A DNA stretch of 64,000 nt from Gigaspora rosea. Its lineage: Eukaryota; Glomeromycota; Glomeromycetes; Diversisporales; Gigasporaceae. The position numbers and the translations under genes were made by a program. Location: the NCBI GenBank assembly GCA_003550325.1, contig QKWP01000114.1, forward strand, positions 448,075 to 512,074. Reading direction: 5' to 3'. Positions 12,661 through 24,319 of this stretch are shown one piece after another (the first letter of the stretch is position 1; each line of letters starts with the position of its first letter). The notes below the pieces were generated by a model, which worked only from the letters and a program-made list of their open reading frames with translations, was not told the origin of the DNA and did not search any database.

Positions 12661-13910
12661 GTGTTTGTCGAACATTGGCATGATAATTTATCTCAAAAGT
12701 CATCAAATATCTGTATTGTCAAATGCGAAGGCTGTCAAATCGGTGAAGAAAGTAGTAAAAGTGTTTGTACAAGCTGGATCAAGAAGGAAGATGTCATAGG
12801 GGTGCTTCCAAGGCCATATAGAGAAGGAGATAAACGTAAATTTTCAATAAATTTAGATATGGTTTCTGGTGTAAAGAAAAAGAAAAGAATAAGTAGTATA
12901 GCTTCAAAAAAACAAATTTTCAGTAATATTAGCATAGTCAATTGTTTGGAAATAGAATTAATTTTGAAGGAGAAGCTAGAGAGTGAAACAGAATATCTTT
13001 TAGTAAATAGTTTTAGGAAAAACTTAGATAGGAATTGTGTATGTTTCATTTTTTACACAGATAGTTCTTTAGTAGAGAGTTTGAGTAATATTAATCCCTG
13101 TTGCACAATGGGAGCTGGGTGGGTTCAAATAAGCGACATAGAGGAAGAAATTTTGGATACAATGTCAATTAAAGCATTCCAATGGCCATCATCAACAAAG
13201 ACAGAACTCATAGCAATATGGACCATGCTCTTAACAATTCCAAGCAAAGCAGAAGTTATAGTTTACACAGATAGTCTGGCAGCAATCTGTGCGATGGAAT
13301 CAGGATTCTTTCTTGAACCAGCAAGAAGGGTACAAAAGTGGTCTAATTTTCTTCTAACAGAAAAAATCATAGATCTAATAAAAACTAAAAATATTACCCT
13401 CGAGCTCAATAAGGTAAAAGCGCACAGCAACAACAAATAGAATGACTTGGCTGACAAACTAGCAAAGAAAGGCTGTGAAGCATCAAAACAATTCAAGTAG
13501 AATTAGAAGAAAGTTCAAGATTCCAAAGTGTTTTATTTTGGAAAAATTGGCTAGTAGAGATGCCGCCTCGAGCTTTTATCAAAACACTCGACAACATGTA
13601 TATAGGTGATGAGAGGCGTCTTTCACAAAGTTTGTGTAGTACAGTACAAAACAATAGTTACAATGACAAAAGCTGGTCGATGTTTTGGAAGAAGCTCAAG
13701 GAAGTAACTGGTATACAAGGTTCAACAACCAGAAGAAGTAAAAAAGCTTGTTTTATTATCAGATGCCTTTCAGAAAATCTACCTCTTCTTGACCTATTAA
13801 ATAGAAGAAGACCTGATTTATATAAATTGTCAAATTGTCTGAGCTGCAATACAGAAACAAGGAACCACATGATCATTTAGCTGAATGCGAAGGCTATGAA
13901 ATTTTATAGT
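12661..13910 (+). pseudogene. LINE ORF2, RNase H domain and zinc knuckle
   Basis: RNase H removes the RNA strand during reverse transcription. Visible are 'FYTDSS' (first Asp), 'SSTKTELIAIW' (Glu), 'VIVYTDSLAAI' (second Asp) and 'KVKAHSNNK', then after a stop codon 'NDLADKLAKKG' with the last Asp. The following piece (13,560-13,880) ends with 'KLSNCLSCNTETRNHMI' and, in a neighbouring frame, 'AECEGYE', giving the CX2C...H...C pattern seen at the C-terminus of I-like elements. Stops and frame changes make it non-functional. Confidence 0.8.
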
Positions 13911-14680
13911 GGAGTATTCAATCGGTAGCAGCAGAATTTGCTTGGAACAACCTGTCAAAAGATGTGTGAAAACGACTGCCCAAACAAAAGCTAATGAATC
14001 TAATTTTTGGAGAAATCAAGAGGAGAAAATTAGTATATAGAAAGGGTTGATTAAGGGTTTGTTCTGTCACAAAGCTCAGTTAAGAATTCAGAAGCAGCTT
14101 CGCTCTAACAGAATAACAAACCGCATTATTGAAGATATTTTAAATATAATATAGAACAGTCTTTTTGAGATTATTTGAAAAGACTGTTGCCAGACAGTAA
14201 ATGAATGGGAGGAAGAAAGTGGCATTGTACAAAAAGAAAAATAGAGAACAAAGGCTAGACAGAAGGGGAAAAAAAAGAAAAATAAAGAAAGCAAAATTTC
14301 GGAAGGCCAGAAGGAATGTAAAGAGAAGTGGAAAGAAAAGGTTTCAGAAAGATTAAAAATGATGGGAAGTTTGGTAGAAGAAGGGATGTTAGGCTTCATC
14401 GAGAGGAGTAAAAAGCCCTTTTGGTATGGCTACTGATGGGTCACCGCCGAAACCTGTTTTGTTAGGGAAATAGTGCGACAGGGTACACTTAGGTCCTTCA
14501 TAGGAAACCAAGTGGTGTTAGGCTTATATGAGAAAGAACTGAATATCTTGTAAATTTATTTTAGCATAGTATTCTTCTGTTCACTCGCAAGTATCTAGCA
14601 GACTCATCAAAGAATAAAAAAAAATATATATATTGGCCAATCAGATGTTATAATCTATATTTAGTCAAAATTTGTGATTA

Positions 14681-14855
14681 CAGTCAAACCCCGCAATAGT
14701 CACATTCGCATTAGTTACAATCTCGCTATAGTCACCTTAATTTTTTTATTTAATTATATATACTATATATAAATTTTAGCTCACATTAGTCACAATCTCG
14801 CAATAGGCACATAGAATGTCCGATTTTGGCATGTGACTATTGCAGGGTTTGACTG
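14681..14855. mobile_element. pogo-like MITE (CAGTCAAACCC)
   Basis: Begins CAGTCAAACCCCGCAATAGTC and ends GACTATTGCAGGGTTTGACTG, with TA on both sides. It is 175 bp, has further internal copies of 'tagtcacaat' and no coding capacity. It lies in the right remnant of the interrupted pogo-like element, just beyond the LINE. Confidence 0.85.
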
Positions 14856-15064
14856 TATAACAAATAAAATTGATAAAAAATCAAAATTTTTTTGTAATAG
14901 TAATTATAGGTGATTTGTGACTATAATGAGGTTTTTTACTATATTTTAAGTCTGTCGCACAATATTGGGTGCTTATATAGAGGTGTGACTATATAGAGTG
15001 TAACTATAGAGAGGTCAGACTATTTTATGGATCGATTTTACATTCTCAATAATATTGTGGCAAT

Positions 15065-15445
15065 TAGAGGTCTGACTTGGTCCAAAAATAAGTATTCGAA
15101 TATTCATTTGTTTAATATTTTATTATTCGAATATTTATTCAAAAATTTTGAATGATATTCGAATATTCACTGAATAATCATTGAATATTAAATATATTTC
15201 AATTTTAAAAAATTATATAACTATCTCACTTAAATTAGCCAATAAAATTGCAAATAAATTATTAAAAAATAAAATAAAATTATAAAAATTATATATATAT
15301 ATATATATATATTCAATGAATATTCAATGAATATATTCAGTGAAATTTTAAATATTTGAATATTCATTTAGTGAAAAATTATATATCCGAATATTGAATA
15401 TTCAGTAAATATTCAGTGAATATTATTCATCGAGTCAGACCTCTA
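15065..15445. mobile_element. hAT-type MITE rich in GAATATTC
   Basis: Ends TAGAGGTCTGACT and AGTCAGACCTCTA are exact inverted repeats. Flanking 8-mers are GTGGCAAT (15,057-15,064) and GTGGTGAT (15,446-15,453), which differ at two positions, as expected for an older hAT insertion. The interior is filled with inverted copies of 'gaatattcattgaatatt' and a TA microsatellite. Confidence 0.75.
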
Positions 15446-15453
15446 GTGGTGAT

Positions 15454-16018
15454 AGAGTACAAGTTCTTTTTTCTGATTAAAACTTTATAAGTTTCTTTAT
15501 ACAGTACATGCATTTAAATTTGTTTATATCTGTGATTTTTTTCATAAATATTAAATTTATTCAATTCTTTAGTCATTTAAATTCTTTAACCATTTATAGT
15601 AAATTGATTCCATTTAAATTCTTCAACCATTTATAGTAAATTGATTCTATTTAAATTCTTTAACCATTTTTGAATGTCAAATTTCACTATCACGTGATTT
15701 TTGGTCAATAAAATAACAAAAGCAAGTGTAATATAATACAAGCAGAAGATCAAAACAAACTGTTCGCTTTTTCAAATTTAATAAGAAATCACCTTTTGCG
15801 CTCTAACAAAAAATTCCTTGAGCAATTCTATGTTTTGTTAACATCAAGCCCTATAGGAACCCTAGCACTAACTTAAACCGATTTTGAAGTTTTTTGGGCA
15901 TAGTCACATGACAGTGAAAAAGTGATAGTGATTCTGGGGAAGATAGAAGATGCTAGGGTATTTCTTTCAATAATTCTAAATAATTTGTACACTTCATGCT
16001 GAATTAAGCAATAATTAT
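15454..16018. other. No gene seen
   Basis: AT-rich sequence with a short direct repeat ('ttcttcaaccatttatagtaaattgattc'-like) at about 15,580-15,670. The phrase 'ctctaacaaaaaattccttg' near 15,800 recurs at 20,405 inside another element, so this is probably repeat-derived. Confidence 0.4.
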
Positions 16019-16146
16019 GATTTATTAGCCAGGAAATAAAAAATTTGGTATCGGCTAACCAGTCAGCTAAGCCGTTATAGTCGACTACATAGACTATGGC
16101 AATAGCTGATCGGCTAGCTGACTATTAGCTGACCAAACCCATCTCT
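16019..16146. mobile_element. Fragment related to the right end of the hAT element at 24.5-25.6 kb
   Basis: The text 'attagccaggaaataaaaaatttggtatcggc' followed by name-like repeats of 'ggctaaccagtcagct' and the ending 'cccatctcta' parallels the right terminus of the element at 24,484-25,552 ('attagccaga..aatttggcatc', 'cccatctcta'). The left end was not found. Confidence 0.4.
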
Positions 16147-16198
16147 ATTTTGTATAACTCTAGCAAATTTCATTGTATAAAGAAGTATATTTTTTTAA

Positions 16199-19062
16199 GA
16201 GAATTGCTATTCGCACCATGGATTTTTGCTATTTACACCATAGTACATATAGATCACCTTGATTTTGTCACTTAAATATTTTAACTTTTAAAACTTTTAT
16301 TAATATTATCTCCATGAGTTCTTGATCAAATTTAATAAATTTTTTTATTTGAATTATATGGATTTGTAGAATTAAAATAAAAAAATTTTCATCAAATTTG
16401 GTCAAGAACTCGTGGAGATATCTTTGATAAAAGTTTCTGTAAACAATTTCAGCGCAGCTTCTTTGTAATATATTTTTTGCTTTTTCAAAATAACCCAATT
16501 TTCGGCGATGATTTACAAGAAATTTTACTATGCTAACTAAAAAAATTTTATAACAAGACTTGTAGCGCATAACATGGACTAATAGAATCTAAATTTTATG
16601 AAAAATATTAAAAACTCGTAAAGATATTAACATTTTTGTAAATTTTGACACATACGTTTTCTCAAGTTTTCTCTAAACTTCAAATGATTCCAGAAGACTT
16701 TCTCAAAATATAACCTTCAAAATGTGAATTAGTAAGTTGATAGAATAGGTATTCGAGAGTCTTCAGTTAAAATTTCATTATAAATGGATTAATACTGACG
16801 AAGTTATGATGATTTTTCAATTTGCTTCCAGATTCAGAATTTTCTAAAATTTTCAATTTTGATGAAAACAGAAAAATCACCATCACAGGCTAGATTTTTA
16901 CAAGTTCAAATGAAACAAGTTACTGCGCACTAATTTAATCAATAGAGAATATGCTAAAATTTTGCTTTCTATAATTTTAAATTATTTGGTTAAAATATTC
17001 ATTCTATAATAGCTTTTTTTCATTTGGCGCAGCTTTTTTATAATATACTTTTTGGAAATAGAAGAATCTTTCATCAAAGATATCTCTACAAGTTCTTGAC
17101 CAAATTCAATGAAATTTTTTTATTTGAATTTTATGGATCCATAGAATTCAAATAAAAAAATTTCATTAAATTTGATCAAGTGGTTGCAAAGATATCTTTG
17201 ATCAAAGTTTTAGAGAATTTCAAAATACTTATCACATTACAGATACATTTAAATTTTTGACAAAACTTTGATCAAGGATATCTCTGCAACCACCTGATAA
17301 AATTTGATGAAAATTTTTTAGTTAATTATTATAAATCCGTAAAATAAGTAAAAAAATTTTCATCAAATTTTATTACGTGGTTGTAGAGATACCCTTGATC
17401 AAAGTTTTGTCAAAAATTTAAACGTATCTGTCATGTGATACGTGGTTTGAAATTCTCTAAAACTTTGATCAAAGATATCTTTGCAACCACCTGATCAAAT
17501 TCGATAAAAATTTTTTATTTGAATTCTATGGATTCATAGAATCCAAATAAAAAAATTTTCATTGAATTTGATCAGGTGGTTGCAAAGATATCTTTGATCA
17601 AAGTTTTAGAGAATTTCAAACCGCTTATCATATGACAGATACATTTAAATTTTTGACAAAACTTTGATCAAGGATATCTCTGCAACAACCTGATAACATT
17701 TGATAAAATTTTTTTACTTATTCTACGGATCCATAATAATAACTAAAAAATTTCATCAAATTTGATCAGGTGGTTGCAGAGATATCTTTGATCAAAGTTT
17801 TAGAGAATTTCAAACCGCATAACACATGACAAATACGTTTAAATTTTTGACAAAACTTTGATCAAGAGTATCTCTGTAACTATCTAATAAAATTTGATGA
17901 AAATTTTTTTACTTATTCAACGGATCCATAATAATTAAATAAAAAATTTTCATCAAATTTTATTAGGTAGTTGCAGAGATATCCTTGATCAAAATTTTGT
18001 CAAAAATTTAAACGTATCTGTCATGTGATAAGCATTTTGAAATTCTCTAAAACTTTGATCAAAGATATCTTTGCAACCACTTGATCAAATTCAATGAAAA
18101 TTTTTTTATTTGAATTCTATAGATCCATAAAATTCAAATAAAAATATTTCATCAAATTTGGCCAAGAACTTGTAGAGACAACTTTGATGAAAGATTCTTC
18201 TATTTCCAAAAAGTATATTATAAAAAAGCTGTACTAAATGAAAAAAAGCTATTATGGAATAATTTTAACCAAATAACTTGAAATTATAGAAAGCAAAATT
18301 TTAGCATATTCTCTATTGATTATATTAGTGTGCAGTAACTTGTTTCATTTGAACTTGTAAAAATCTAGCCTGTGATGGTGATTTTTCTGTTTTCATCAAA
18401 ATTGAAAATTTTAGAAAATTCCGAATCTGGAAGCAAATTGAAAATCATCATAACTTTGTCAGTATTAATCCATTTATAATGAAATTTTAACTGAAGACTC
18501 TCAAATACCTATTCTATCAACTTACTAATTCACATTTTGGAGGTTATATTTTGAGAAAGTGCTTCTGGAATCATTGAAGTTTAGAGGAAAACTTGTAAAA
18601 ACGTATGTGTCAAAATTTACAAAAATGTTAATATCTTTACGAGTTTTTAATATTTTTCATGAAATTTGAGATTCAATTAGTCCATGTTATACACTACAAG
18701 TCTTGTTATAAATTTTTTTTAGTTAGCATAGTAAAATTTCTTGTAAATCATCGCCGAACAGTGGGTTATTTTGAAAAAGCAAAAAAACATATTACAAAGA
18801 AGCTGCGCTGAAATTGTTTACAAGAACATTTATCAAAGATATCTCCACGAGTTCTTGACCAAACTTGATAAAAATTTTTTTATTTTAATTCTACGAATCC
18901 ATATAATTCAAATAAAAAAAATCATTAAATTTGATCAAGAATTCATAGAGATAATATTAATAAAAGTTTTAAAAGTTAAAATATTTAAGTGACAAAATCG
19001 AGGTGATCTATATGTACCATGGTGCGAATAGCAAAAATTCATGGTGTGAATAGCATTCCCTT
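16199..19062. mobile_element. Giant foldback (palindromic) element, 2.86 kb
   Basis: The outermost text 'ttgctattcgcaccatgg' (left) is matched by 'ccatggtgcgaatagc' (right), and the arms stay reverse complementary over about 1.4 kb each, meeting near 17.6 kb. The inner part is built from an alternating inverted module of roughly 200 bases containing 'ctttgatcaaagttttagagaa', 'caaccacctgat' and 'atttaaatttttgacaaaa'. Reading frames at 16,268-16,570 (minus) and 18,771-18,992 (plus) are the same DNA seen in the two arms. No transposase or flanking duplication was identified. Confidence 0.8.
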
Positions 19063-19959
19063 TTTTAAAATAAACAACCTTGAAGATTTTACTACTTATT
19101 TTAATTTTATACATGATATCCTATTGTACCACAAAAATCATATGATACACTTAAAAAAACTTCATATTTGATTAACAATATTATAAGTAGGGCTCCGAAG
19201 TGCGGGTCTGGTCTGGTCCGGGTCTGGTCGGACCCGGACTCGAATCCGGACTCGAACTATAAATTTTGACAATTTCGAATCCGGACTCGGACCCGAACCT
19301 AAAGTACCGAACCCGAACCGGACTCAAACATAGTTATAGGTTTGGTCCGGGTCCGGTTCGGAAGTTCACGAACTTGTCCGGGTCCGGGAATACCTATCTA
19401 ATTCTAAAAAAAAAAACCGATATCGATTTTTAATTTGTATTCGGATAATACCTTGAATCTGGATAAATCCGAATTCAATTATTGAATCTGGATAAATCCG
19501 AATTCAATTATTAAATCCGAATTCTATATGAGCACAAAGTGCCATCACATTTACGAATTTGGTTACAAATGATAATATGAAGTTATTTTATTTAAAATAT
19601 ATCAAATTGAATAGTTTATTTCAAATATCGGTATCTAACTAAATGAAATGTTATTTTCGAATTTAATAAATTAACAAGAAACGTAAGCTATGCGAAATAT
19701 AATTAATTTTTGTGCATCAAAAGATTAAAATCAAATTTAGTGTAAAAAGTTCTGTAACAAATTAATGTAAGCTTTTTTTAGTTGTTACTAGTGATTTGAC
19801 CCGGGTGGGTTTCACCCGGATATCTGATAATTATTAGGGTAAACATTATCTGGATTGAAACTTTAGATTGGTTAATCAGGAAAATCATTTAAAATTCTGT
19901 CTTATCATAGTAGAATTTTATATGATACCACGTATAGATTTGAATTCATAATGTATATC

Positions 19960-20160
19960 GAACACCCCAATGCAGTATGGTTTTGAGTTAACCCATATTG
20001 GAATCAACAGTTATGGTTTCTATTACAATTTACTGTAAATTTTGTTACCGATTGTTTTGGTGATTTACTGTAAAAAAAATTTCTGTACGGATGACCAGGA
20101 TTGTATAGCACGAGAAATTACAGTATGGTACCATTATGGTTCGATTAGTATCTTCGCAAA
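19960..20160. repeat. Diverged copy of the 'ttttacagtaaat' repeat
   Basis: The text 'gtatggttttgagttaac', 'gtttctattacaatttactgtaa' and 'ggtgatttactgtaaaaa' is the reverse complement of the unit arrayed at 42.07-43.5 kb, placing the two regions in one dispersed repeat family. Confidence 0.6.
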
Positions 20161-20292
20161 TCAATAGGTATGGGTGAGCATATCATATAGTCCAAATTTT
20201 TTAAAATATGTACTATACTGATTCGGTTGTTTTATATATTAATAGAATTATAGCTGATTATATAGTATGGTACAAGTTTTAAAAATCAGCCA

Positions 20293-20549
20293 TAATTTCG
20301 GGGGTACATCTATGTGCCCACCGTCCGATTTGGAAACCATGCCTTTTATCCCTCCATCATGTCGAATTTATATGAAAATTTCGCTTATGAAACTAACTTT
20401 TTCGTTCTAACAAAAAAATTCCTTGCAAGCTTTCTATGCCCTACTCTTACCTTAACACTAAACCTAACGCTAATTAATAGTATTTTTTTTTAATCATATA
20501 AAGCAAAGATGATTTTGGGTGGTGGGTATATAGATATATCCACAATTCA
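20293..20549. mobile_element. Possible small inverted-repeat element
   Basis: The ends 'gtacatctatgtgcccacc' and 'ggtgggtatatagatatat' are imperfect inverted repeats about 250 bases apart. There is no coding capacity and no clear duplication at the ends, so the limits are approximate. Confidence 0.4.
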
Positions 20550-20794
20550 GTATTAAGATAATCAGACGGGGTGTAAAATACTCATATTCCATTCTGATCT
20601 GATATAACCTCTCAATATTTGGTTGAATTGTGATAATTGTGATGACATTTTGATCATAACTTGCTCATCAGTATTAGTCTTAACATTTTGATCACGGGTT
20701 GTATAACCAATCAAAACCGGTAAAGCATAGTAACCTGATTATTTACTTTATTGCTATATTAATTTTAGTACACTGATCACATTTAGGATATAAC

Positions 20795-21776
20795 TAGTGA
20801 TGTGCCACGTACAGTACTATACGTACTGTACTGTACGTACTGTACGTACTGTACGCCAAAATTTTTGTTAATCATTTATTAAGAGGGGTCGATAGAAATA
20901 TTTATGTGCCAATTGACCAATCAAATTCGTTAATTGATCAACACCCGATGAAGCTTTCTTGTTAGATAAATTAAATTTGTACATATTGCATCTAAAGTAG
21001 CGATCTATCTAAAGTAGCTACTTTAGATATATAAAGTAGCGCCTTAATAAAATTAAGCAGATATGTACATAGTATATTACTAATTTGCTATATTAAATAT
21101 TTGCTTATTAAAATAGGTTTAAACATTACATTAATTATCATATAGACTAACAATAAAAAAAATTAAAATATAGATACTAATTTAATTTTATTATGATCTT
21201 AATTTTTTATATAAGCACTATACGTACTGTACGCTAAAAAATTTGGGTATTATTTTAATAATGATTACACATCACTAGCTGCATACTTTAAAATGATGCA
21301 GATCTGATCACTAGATTACGAGAATTTTGCCTATACGTACGAAGTCTTTTTCTTGGATAAATGCATTTTATAATTTTTTATTTTTTAATTTTTTTTTGCT
21401 ATTGAATCAAATTTATCTGACCTAATTAGCAACTCGACTAAAATCTCTGAACTAAATTTAACTTGAAATCAATTCATTTATAATAGATTTACTACAGTTT
21501 GTTCATTTTATATGTTCGTTTCATTTGCCTCTCTTCTGGGAGTCCTGGAAAGTGATGTTAACCAGATAATTAACTTCGAACGACCTAAATATTTATCTAT
21601 TAAATAGAATTAAATATTATATTAATTGTAATATAGACTAAAATTAAAAAAAATTTTAAAATATAACCACTAGAGCAATTTTAATACATAAGTACTATAC
21701 ATACTGTACGTACTGTACGTACTGTACGTACTGTATGCTAAAAAAATTTGGACATCATATAAATGGCACATCACTA
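20795..21776. mobile_element. Nested hAT-type element (inner), TAGTGATGTGCCA family
   Basis: Termini TAGTGATGTGCCA / TGGCACATCACTA and a perfect 8-bp duplication GATATAAC (20,787-20,794; 21,777-21,784). Subterminal tandem copies of 'gtacgtactgtac' flank both ends. A second right-end-like sequence ('tacacatcactag' at about 21,253-21,267, preceded by its own 'tacgtactgtacg') shows that the right end region is present twice, 21,080-21,267 and 21,590-21,776. Confidence 0.9.
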
Positions 21777-22269
21777 GATATAACCATTGTTTTTATTAGT
21801 TGGTAGAAACTACGAACTACAAGAATCTGCGAGAAAATTATTGATTATCAGATAATCTGGGCGACAAAATTCCTGACCAAAAATTTATATAAAATGGAAA
21901 TCAATCATCTAAATCTTTGGTGGAATGTAAAATACAGCCTGTTTTTCTAATTTTTTTCGAAATTTTATAGGTTCTCTGCCCATGGATTGACAACCCGGGT
22001 GGGCAATAATCAACTCGGGTTACCCGTGTAATACTTACCCGGGTCAGATACTATAAATGTTGGATTGGGTTTCGGACTTTCGGACCAGACTCAAACTTTT
22101 CGGACCGAACTTAAACCGGACTCGAACCAAGCAAAAGTTTAATATTCGGACTCGGACCGGACTGAATTTTAAAATAGTTTGAGTTCGAGTCCAGTTCGAA
22201 ATTTGAACTGGACTCGGACTTGCCTAAAGTCCGGCCTCAGTTCAGGTCCGTCGGAGCCCTAATTATAAG

Positions 22270-23300
22270 TTTGGATCCTTGTTTTTCCTATTTGATAATA
22301 TGTTGTATTTTACAAATAGTAATACAAAATCTCTATAAATAATACCTTGAGTAACTCGAGTAATAGTAAAACCATTATATTAAAATTTTTTTAAGTAGGT
22401 TTTGCCAAAACTCTGGCCATAGATCATCAAAACACTTGTCACATATACTCTTTTATGGCAAGATCTACTCGAGAAAAAGTCCTCATGTTTTTGAAATAAT
22501 TGTACTAGTAAATAGTATTCGTATTCATATTCGTATAATATTAACAGTTAGCAGTAATAGTACTTACATATTCTTTTTTTTACAAAACATCTTTAAGATA
22601 CATTAGACCATTGAAAAATTTTACCTTTTGAGTACTTCATCCTATGTTTATTAACCACTATTCGTGATTTTTTACATTTTTTATTTTTTGCTGCTGGATT
22701 GTTTACTGGCCAGATGAATTGATAACCACGAAAATTAAAGACCACAACGAAAGAATTTGTTGATCCCTTCTAAATAAATCCTGTTTTTTTACATGTTAAA
22801 ATCTGTGATTATAGTATTTGACCATGAACAAACAAATATGTACATGGGTTAATCTTCATATTGATTTATACAATTCTCACGCAAGATAAATAATTTATTT
22901 ATTTTTTGCTGTATATGATCTATAGTGATAATGCGCTATTTTTAGATTTATACAATACTGTGGAATAGCTATGTCTTTCTTAAATTTTCTTTGCATCTTA
23001 TACAGCTAGTGATGTGATCTAAATTATACGGATTGTGTAGTGATGCAAAATCAATATCCGTATTTATAAGGATTTGATTTGTAATTCACAGTTAGGAAAT
23101 AGTTAATTATTAAAGCTATACAGATTATAGTTAACAAAATGCATAGTTAACTATAATTTGTATAGCTTTAATGGTTAACTAATTATAGTTATATGGCATT
23201 TTCTATTTGTATTTATTATCTGGCATTTGAAATTTTATAATTTTTATGCACATAAGTTACACACATTATCCAAAAAATCTGTTCCAGATTTAAAATATAT
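22270..23300. other. No gene seen
   Basis: AT-rich DNA without a supported gene. 'gctagtgatgtgatctaaat' near 23,004 resembles a hAT-type terminus but no partner end with a target duplication was found. Confidence 0.35.
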
Positions 23301-23309
23301 TCCATAACT

Positions 23310-24033
23310 AGTATTGTTAGTCGAAATATACCATTTAGTCAAATATTTAGACACTTAAATATATTTCGACATCACATTATTTTTTGTCGAAATGTAGAAA
23401 TTCTAAATGTCTAAATACTTGATGAAATAAATATTATATGACTAAATGCCTAAATACTTGATGAAATGAATATTATATGACTAAATGTCTAAATGCTTGA
23501 TGAAATAAATATTGTATGACTAAATGTCTAAATGCTTGATCTATATACATTATGGCTAAATATCTAAATGCTTAATGATTTAAATAAATGTTAATGCTTG
23601 AAATAAATATTACATATACGTATGACTAAATATATAAATACATAGATATAGACATTTTGACTATTTAGACATTTTGACTATGCAGACATTTTACTATTTA
23701 GACATTTTGACGATATTTCAACATTTTGACACTATTTAGACAGACATTTTAACATTTAGATTCTATTTAGACATTTCAACACTATTTAGACATTTCGACA
23801 CTATTTAGTATTTTGACATTAATTTAGTATTTTGACATTAATTTAGAATTTCGACACTATTTAAACATTTCGGCACTATTTAGGCATTTCGACACTATTA
23901 GACATTTCGATATTAATTTAGTATTTTGGCATTAATTTGGAATTTTGATATTAATTTAGAATTTTGACATGCTAAATATCGAAAGTCGAAATATTTCTAC
24001 ATAGCTCAAAACATTTCACCTAATAGTACTACC
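23310..24033. mobile_element. Probable hAT-type element containing two tandem arrays
   Basis: The left end 'agtattgttagtcgaaatat' pairs with the right end 'atatttc...cctaatagtacta', and the 8-mer CCATAACT occurs at 23,302-23,309 and 24,034-24,041. Inside are about four copies of a ~39-bp unit ('gactaaatgtctaaatgcttgatgaaataaatatt'-like, 23,400-23,545) and about fifteen copies of a ~19-bp unit ('tagacatttcgacactatt', 23,650-23,970). The one- or two-base mismatch at the termini makes the limits less certain. Confidence 0.55.
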
Positions 24034-24129
24034 CATAACTCACGTGTATAAAAATTTAAAATAGGTCAATATTTGTATGCAAACCAACAAATATAAATGC
24101 TGTATAATCCAGTTATTCAAGCATGAAGT

Positions 24130-24300
24130 ACTCATAACTACAGTACAATAGTATTTTAATACTAGTAAAGTGCTATTGCACTTTACTAGCATTAGAACAC
24201 TATTGTACCTTACCGTTATTTGCCATATGATTTGACTGGTCGAATTTTAAGCACCTTTAGTGCTTAAAATCGACCAATCAAAAAGCATACAGCAAATAAC
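24130..24300. repeat. Two short palindromes
   Basis: 'gtaaagtgctattgcactttac' (about 24,165-24,190) lies within a wider inverted repeat of 'acaatagt' / 'actattgt', and 'gattttaagcacc...tgcttaaaatc' lies near 24,245-24,275. They could form hairpins; no function is evident. Confidence 0.5.
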
Positions 24301-24319
24301 TCAGTTATTCGGCAATTCA

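Larger units (their letters stand above)
6950..14630 (+). mobile_element. Near full-length LINE (I/Tad-like), degenerate
   Basis: A 7.68 kb non-LTR retrotransposon bounded by a perfect 13-bp target duplication TATTGGCCAATCA (6,937-6,949 and 14,631-14,643) and ending in an A-rich/ATATA tail. The order is a first reading frame with RRM-like segments, an apurinic-type endonuclease, reverse transcriptase, RNase H and a C-terminal zinc-knuckle region. The RNase H domain points to the I/Tad-like part of the LINE tree; the exact clade is inference. Frames change several times and there are in-frame stops, so the copy is inactive. An unrelated inverted-repeat element sits within its first frame. Confidence 0.9.
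6414..15020. mobile_element. pogo-like non-autonomous element split by a LINE and a MITE
   Basis: The left end (CAGTCAGACCTCTCTATAA, after TA) and the right end ('ctatagagaggtcagac', before TA) pair as inverted repeats. Between them the element is interrupted by the LINE at 6,950-14,630 and by a second MITE at 14,681-14,855. Removing these on paper leaves about 0.75 kb, the size of its relative at 60.4-61.4 kb, which shares the same inner text ('ggtaattgta-agaggtgtgactataaataaaatacc', 'attggccaat', 'cacacaaaattgggtg'). No transposase is present. Confidence 0.75.
19799..22053. mobile_element. Nested hAT-like element (middle), GACCCGGGT ends
   Basis: The left end 'tagtgatttgacccgggtgg' and right end 'acccgggtcagatacta' are inverted relative to one another, and both subterminal zones carry more 'acccgggt' / 'acccgtgt' copies. 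No matching flanking 8-mer was seen, so the exact limits are tentative. It lies inside 19,188-22,261 and encloses 20,795-21,776. Confidence 0.5.
19188..22261. mobile_element. hAT-type element with nested insertions (outer)
   Basis: Begins TAGGGCTCCGAAG and ends CGTCGGAGCCCTA; flanked by a perfect 8-bp duplication ATTATAAG (19,180-19,187 and 22,262-22,269). Subterminal regions are dense in short GC-rich motifs such as 'ggtccgggtctggtc' and 'cggactcgaac' in both orientations, as expected for transposase-binding arrays. The 3,074 bp contain no open transposase frame but hold at least two further elements, so the original core was much shorter. Confidence 0.9.

Noticed and set aside
12735-13049. 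Minus-strand frames opposite the LINE domains (also at 9,793-10,182, 50,834-51,352 and 53,163-53,525)
   Set aside because: They are antisense shadows of the LINE coding sequence with no domain of their own.
16268-18992. Similar basic, hydrophobic frames on opposite strands (16,268-16,570 minus and 18,771-18,992 plus)
   Set aside because: They are the same DNA in the two arms of the giant palindrome. The similarity follows from the inverted repeat, composition is AT-driven and there is no recognised domain.
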